A stretch of DNA of 64,000 bases. Source: Pleodorina starrii. Taxonomy: Eukaryota; Chlorophyta; Chlorophyceae; Chlamydomonadales; Volvocaceae. The number at the start of each line of letters is the position of its first letter. Position 1 is the first letter of the stretch. The notes below the pieces were generated by a model. That model saw only the letters and a list, made by a program, of their open reading frames with translations. It did not search any database and was not told the origin of the DNA. A program made the translations under genes and the position numbers. Shown here piece after piece: positions 62,101 to 64,000 of the stretch. The stretch is taken from assembly GCA_030267565.1 (NCBI GenBank), contig BRXU01000013.1:1032001-1096000 (forward strand), given 5' to 3'.

Positions 62101-63494
62101 GAGGCGGGTGAGGCGGAGGCGGGGGCGGCGGCGGCGGTGGTGGAGGTGGGGGCGGCGGAGGAGGGGGCGGCGGCGGCGGTGGTGGAGGAGGCGGGGGAGG
62201 CGGAGGAGGGGGCGGCGGCGGCGGTGGTGGAGGCGGGGGAGGCGGAGGAGGGGGCGGCGGCGGCGGTGGTGGGGGCGGGGGAGGCGGAGGAGGGGGCGGC
62301 GGCGGCGGTGGTGGGGGCGGGGGAGGCGGAGGAGGGGGCGGCGGCGGCGGTGGTGGCGGCGGGGGAGGCGGAGGACGGGGCGGCGGCGGCGGTGGTGGCG
62401 GCGGGGGAGGCGGAGGAGGGGGCGGCGGCGGCGGTGGTGGAGGCGGGTGAGGCGGAGGAGGGGGCGGCGGCGGCGGGGGTGGGGGCGGGGGAGGCGGAGG
62501 AGGGGGCGGCGGCGGCGGTGGTGGGGGCGGGGGAGGCGGAGGAGGCGGCGGTGGTGGGGGAGGTGGAGGCGGAGGAGGGGGCGGCGGCGGCGGTGGTGGG
62601 GGCGGGGGAGGCGGAGGAGGGGGCGGAGGCGGCGGTGGTGGGGGCGGGGGAGGCGGAGGAGGGGGCGGTGGTGGGGGCGGGGGAGGCGGAGGAGGGGGCG
62701 GCGGCGGCGGTGGTGGGGGCGGGGGAGGCGGAGGACGGGGCGGCGGCGGCGGTGGTGGGGGCGGGGGAGGCGGAGGCGAAGACAGGTACTGGACAAAGCA
62801 GCAGTCACAACGGGTGTCGAAGAGGGCCACCTGGCACCTGCTGCCGGTGTGGCCGCAGAGTCTCTCCAGGGATGTACACCCCGCGCCCTGGCGGTTGGTC
62901 TGGAGGGTAAAACACACCTCGAGGTCGCGTGCCGTGCTGGTGTTGAGGCCCAGCTGGGTGATGCGCATGATGGTGGCATTGATGTTGGGGGGCGCGTTCT
63001 GCGGATTGTCGAAACCGGGGCTGACTCGCGACTGCACATCGGCCAGTGTGGCCCGGACGATGGCGGTGGGTTTGACGTAACAGCTACTCGCCACATCGAA
63101 CTGCCGGGATGCGAGTACCGTAGTGCAAGAAAGTGGGGAGTTGGGGGCGTGTCTGTTGGTTGTCGTACATGTACCGGTATGTTGTTGCGCATGTACGAGC
63201 ACATCAGGCAGCCATATGTACGGCATGTAAGCCGCAAGCCGACATCACGTGTGTACATCTGTACGATTTGGTCGGTTGCGTGCCGTACCTCGATTTTGTG
63301 CAAGTCGACATTGCAGCACTGGCCGGTGCAGTTACTCCCCGTGTGGACCTGGATAGAGAAGCAGTACTTGCCACCGCCCTGCGGCCTCAGCGCCGACAAG
63401 CTGTATGCGCCCGGGCCCGTGTAGCACTCCGCGTAGGGGAATGTGCCGTTGACTGCCTGCGTGAGTCTCCGTGTGGCAAACGCTGCTGGGTCTT
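53112..63494 (-). CDS. Pherophorin-like wall glycoprotein with giant polyproline rod (5' end missing)
   Basis: Pherophorins are secreted, hydroxyproline-rich glycoproteins of volvocine walls and extracellular matrix. Visible exons: 63289-63494, 54708-63100, 54236-54368, 53899-53950, 53526-53672, 53274-53385, 53112-53238, joining in phase to about 3,056 aa. N-terminal pherophorin domain: FPYAECYTGPGAYSLSAL, YCFSIQVHTGSNCTGQCC, DLHKIEFDVASSCYVKP, LEVCFTLQTN, CQVALFDTRCDCC. Then about 2,650 residues of nearly pure Pro with rare H, R, L, T, A or S. C-terminal pherophorin domain: FPNCSCSSRPDTIPFAVQPT, YCFSF, CAVEYDNLTKIEVQA, VCVEIQ and MSDLCLA, RAVRYDDTRGTPC. Domain-rod-domain is the family plan, but the rod is several times longer than usual and strikingly poor in Ser-Pro. 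A signal peptide is expected and not found: the first visible exon starts in phase 1 and the sequence upstream becomes the 136-bp tandem array. Confidence 0.85.
54217..54235. repeat. (TACG)n microsatellite overlapping a splice donor
   Basis: Nearly five TACG units. Read on the minus strand this supplies the GTACGT donor of the 54236-54368 pherophorin exon and several alternative donors in steps of 4 nt. Confidence 0.85.
54950..62785. repeat. 42-bp minisatellite encoding the polyproline rod
   Basis: About 185 tandem copies of a 42-bp unit. On the plus strand: GGCGGGGGAGGCGGAGGAGG followed by GGGCGGCGGCGGCGGTGGTGGA. In the pherophorin frame (minus) each unit is 14 Pro codons in fixed order, roughly CCA CCA CCG CCG CCG CCG, CCC CCT CCT CCG, CCT CCC CCG CCT. 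Variants add or drop triplets, so frame is kept. Larger duplicated blocks are visible: a marker containing GGTGTAGGCAG recurs at 55911 and 56886 (975 bp apart), and another at about 60791 and 62102. Confidence 0.93.
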
Positions 63495-63580
63495 CTGCGT
63501 GGGGAGCTTGCAAACTACTCACGTGCCTTCTCGCGATTCTGCAAAGCACGGATGGGCGGAGCAGCCAGGCAGGAGGGAGG

Positions 63581-64000
63581 GGGTAAAGGAGGGAGGGAGG
63601 GGGGAGCGCGACACGCAAGTATGTCACTACGTGCAAAAACACGTTTAATTGCACCCCAACCCGATCATGGCGCCATCTGCCCATCGCTTCTGGGCATCAG
63701 CCACGCCGGACCCAGGGGGTAAAGGAGGGAGGGAGGGGGGAGCGCGACACGCAAGTATGTCACTACGTGCAAAAACACGTTTAATTGCACCCCAACCCGA
63801 TCATGGCGCCATCTGCCCATCGCTTCTGGGCATCAGCCACGCCGGACCCAGGGGGTAAAGGAGGGAGGGAGGGGGGAGCGCGACACGCAAGTATGTCACT
63901 ACGTGCAAAAACACGTTTAATTGCACCCCAACCCGATCATGGCGCCATCTGCCCATCGCTTCTGGGCATCAGCCACGCCGGACCCAGGGGGTAAAGGAGG
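63581..64000. repeat. 136-bp tandem array, runs off the window
   Basis: Units begin GGGTAAAGGAGGGAGGGAGG at 63581, 63717, 63853 and 63989: three complete copies with no difference I can find, plus the start of a fourth. Each unit contains a small inverted repeat (ACGTG/CACGT around CAAAAA). 136 is not a multiple of three, so the periodic open frames here are not protein repeats. It lies immediately upstream of the pherophorin's first visible exon. Confidence 0.95.

Noticed and set aside
57485..63424. 1,979-codon plus-strand Arg/Trp/Gly ORF and the 1,734-codon Ala/Glu/Val ORF (57706-62910)
   Set aside because: Shadows of the 42-bp array in other frames. The only non-repetitive part is antisense to the pherophorin N-terminal domain.
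55066..63684. 2,872-codon minus-strand Arg/His/Leu/Pro ORF
   Set aside because: It contains the real 63289-63494 exon at its start, but reads the array in the wrong phase; the phase-correct splice at 63289/63100 leads to the polyproline frame.
63649..63994. Repeated 69-codon ORFs as a protein repeat family
   Set aside because: They arise from the 136-bp DNA array, whose period is not a multiple of three.

Overview
The window is nuclear DNA from a volvocine green alga (Chlorophyceae, Chlamydomonas/Volvox group). It is very GC-rich, and its genes have many short introns with GTGAGT/GTGCGT/GTGGGT-type donors. Proteins carry long Ala/Gly/Ser/Pro low-complexity inserts, TGTAA serves as a polyadenylation signal, and two families typical of these algae are present: a pherophorin cell-wall glycoprotein and a receptor-type nucleotide cyclase. 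I cannot name the species. All exon models below were joined by hand from splice consensus, reading phase and remembered family motifs; none was checked against transcripts or databases.

Layout. 1-2.1 kb: one intronless unknown gene (minus). 2.5-5.6 kb: mobile-element debris, with a LINE-like tail, a duplicated palindrome-bearing repeat and a 1.66-kb segment bounded by a 22-bp inverted repeat. 5.9-10.8 kb: MAU2/SCC4 cohesin loader (minus, 11 exons), head-to-head across 354 bp with RPAP2 (plus, 8 exons, 11.2-18.8 kb), the RNA polymerase II CTD phosphatase. 21.2-36.6 kb: an 18-exon, about 3,377-residue membrane receptor cyclase (minus) with signal peptide, bacterial-type solute-binding ectodomain, one membrane span and tandem C1/C2 cyclase halves separated by very long inserts. 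37.2 kb: LINE relic. 37.7-39.6 kb: TLC-domain membrane protein (plus, 5 exons). 42.3-48.2 kb: pyruvate kinase (plus, 12 exons). 48.2-53.1 kb: gene-poor, microsatellite-rich spacer. 53.1-63.5 kb: a pherophorin (minus) whose two folded domains are separated by an almost pure polyproline rod of roughly 2,650 residues encoded by a 42-bp minisatellite. 63.6-64.0 kb: a perfect 136-bp tandem array that runs off the end and sits where the pherophorin first exon should be.

The genes do not form a pathway; they are independent eukaryotic units (chromosome cohesion, transcription, signalling, lipid/membrane, glycolysis, cell wall). The most unusual items are the receptor cyclase, whose C2 half lacks the usual catalytic Asn/Arg and whose first metal-binding Asp lies in a 30-nt in-frame microexon, and the giant polyproline pherophorin.
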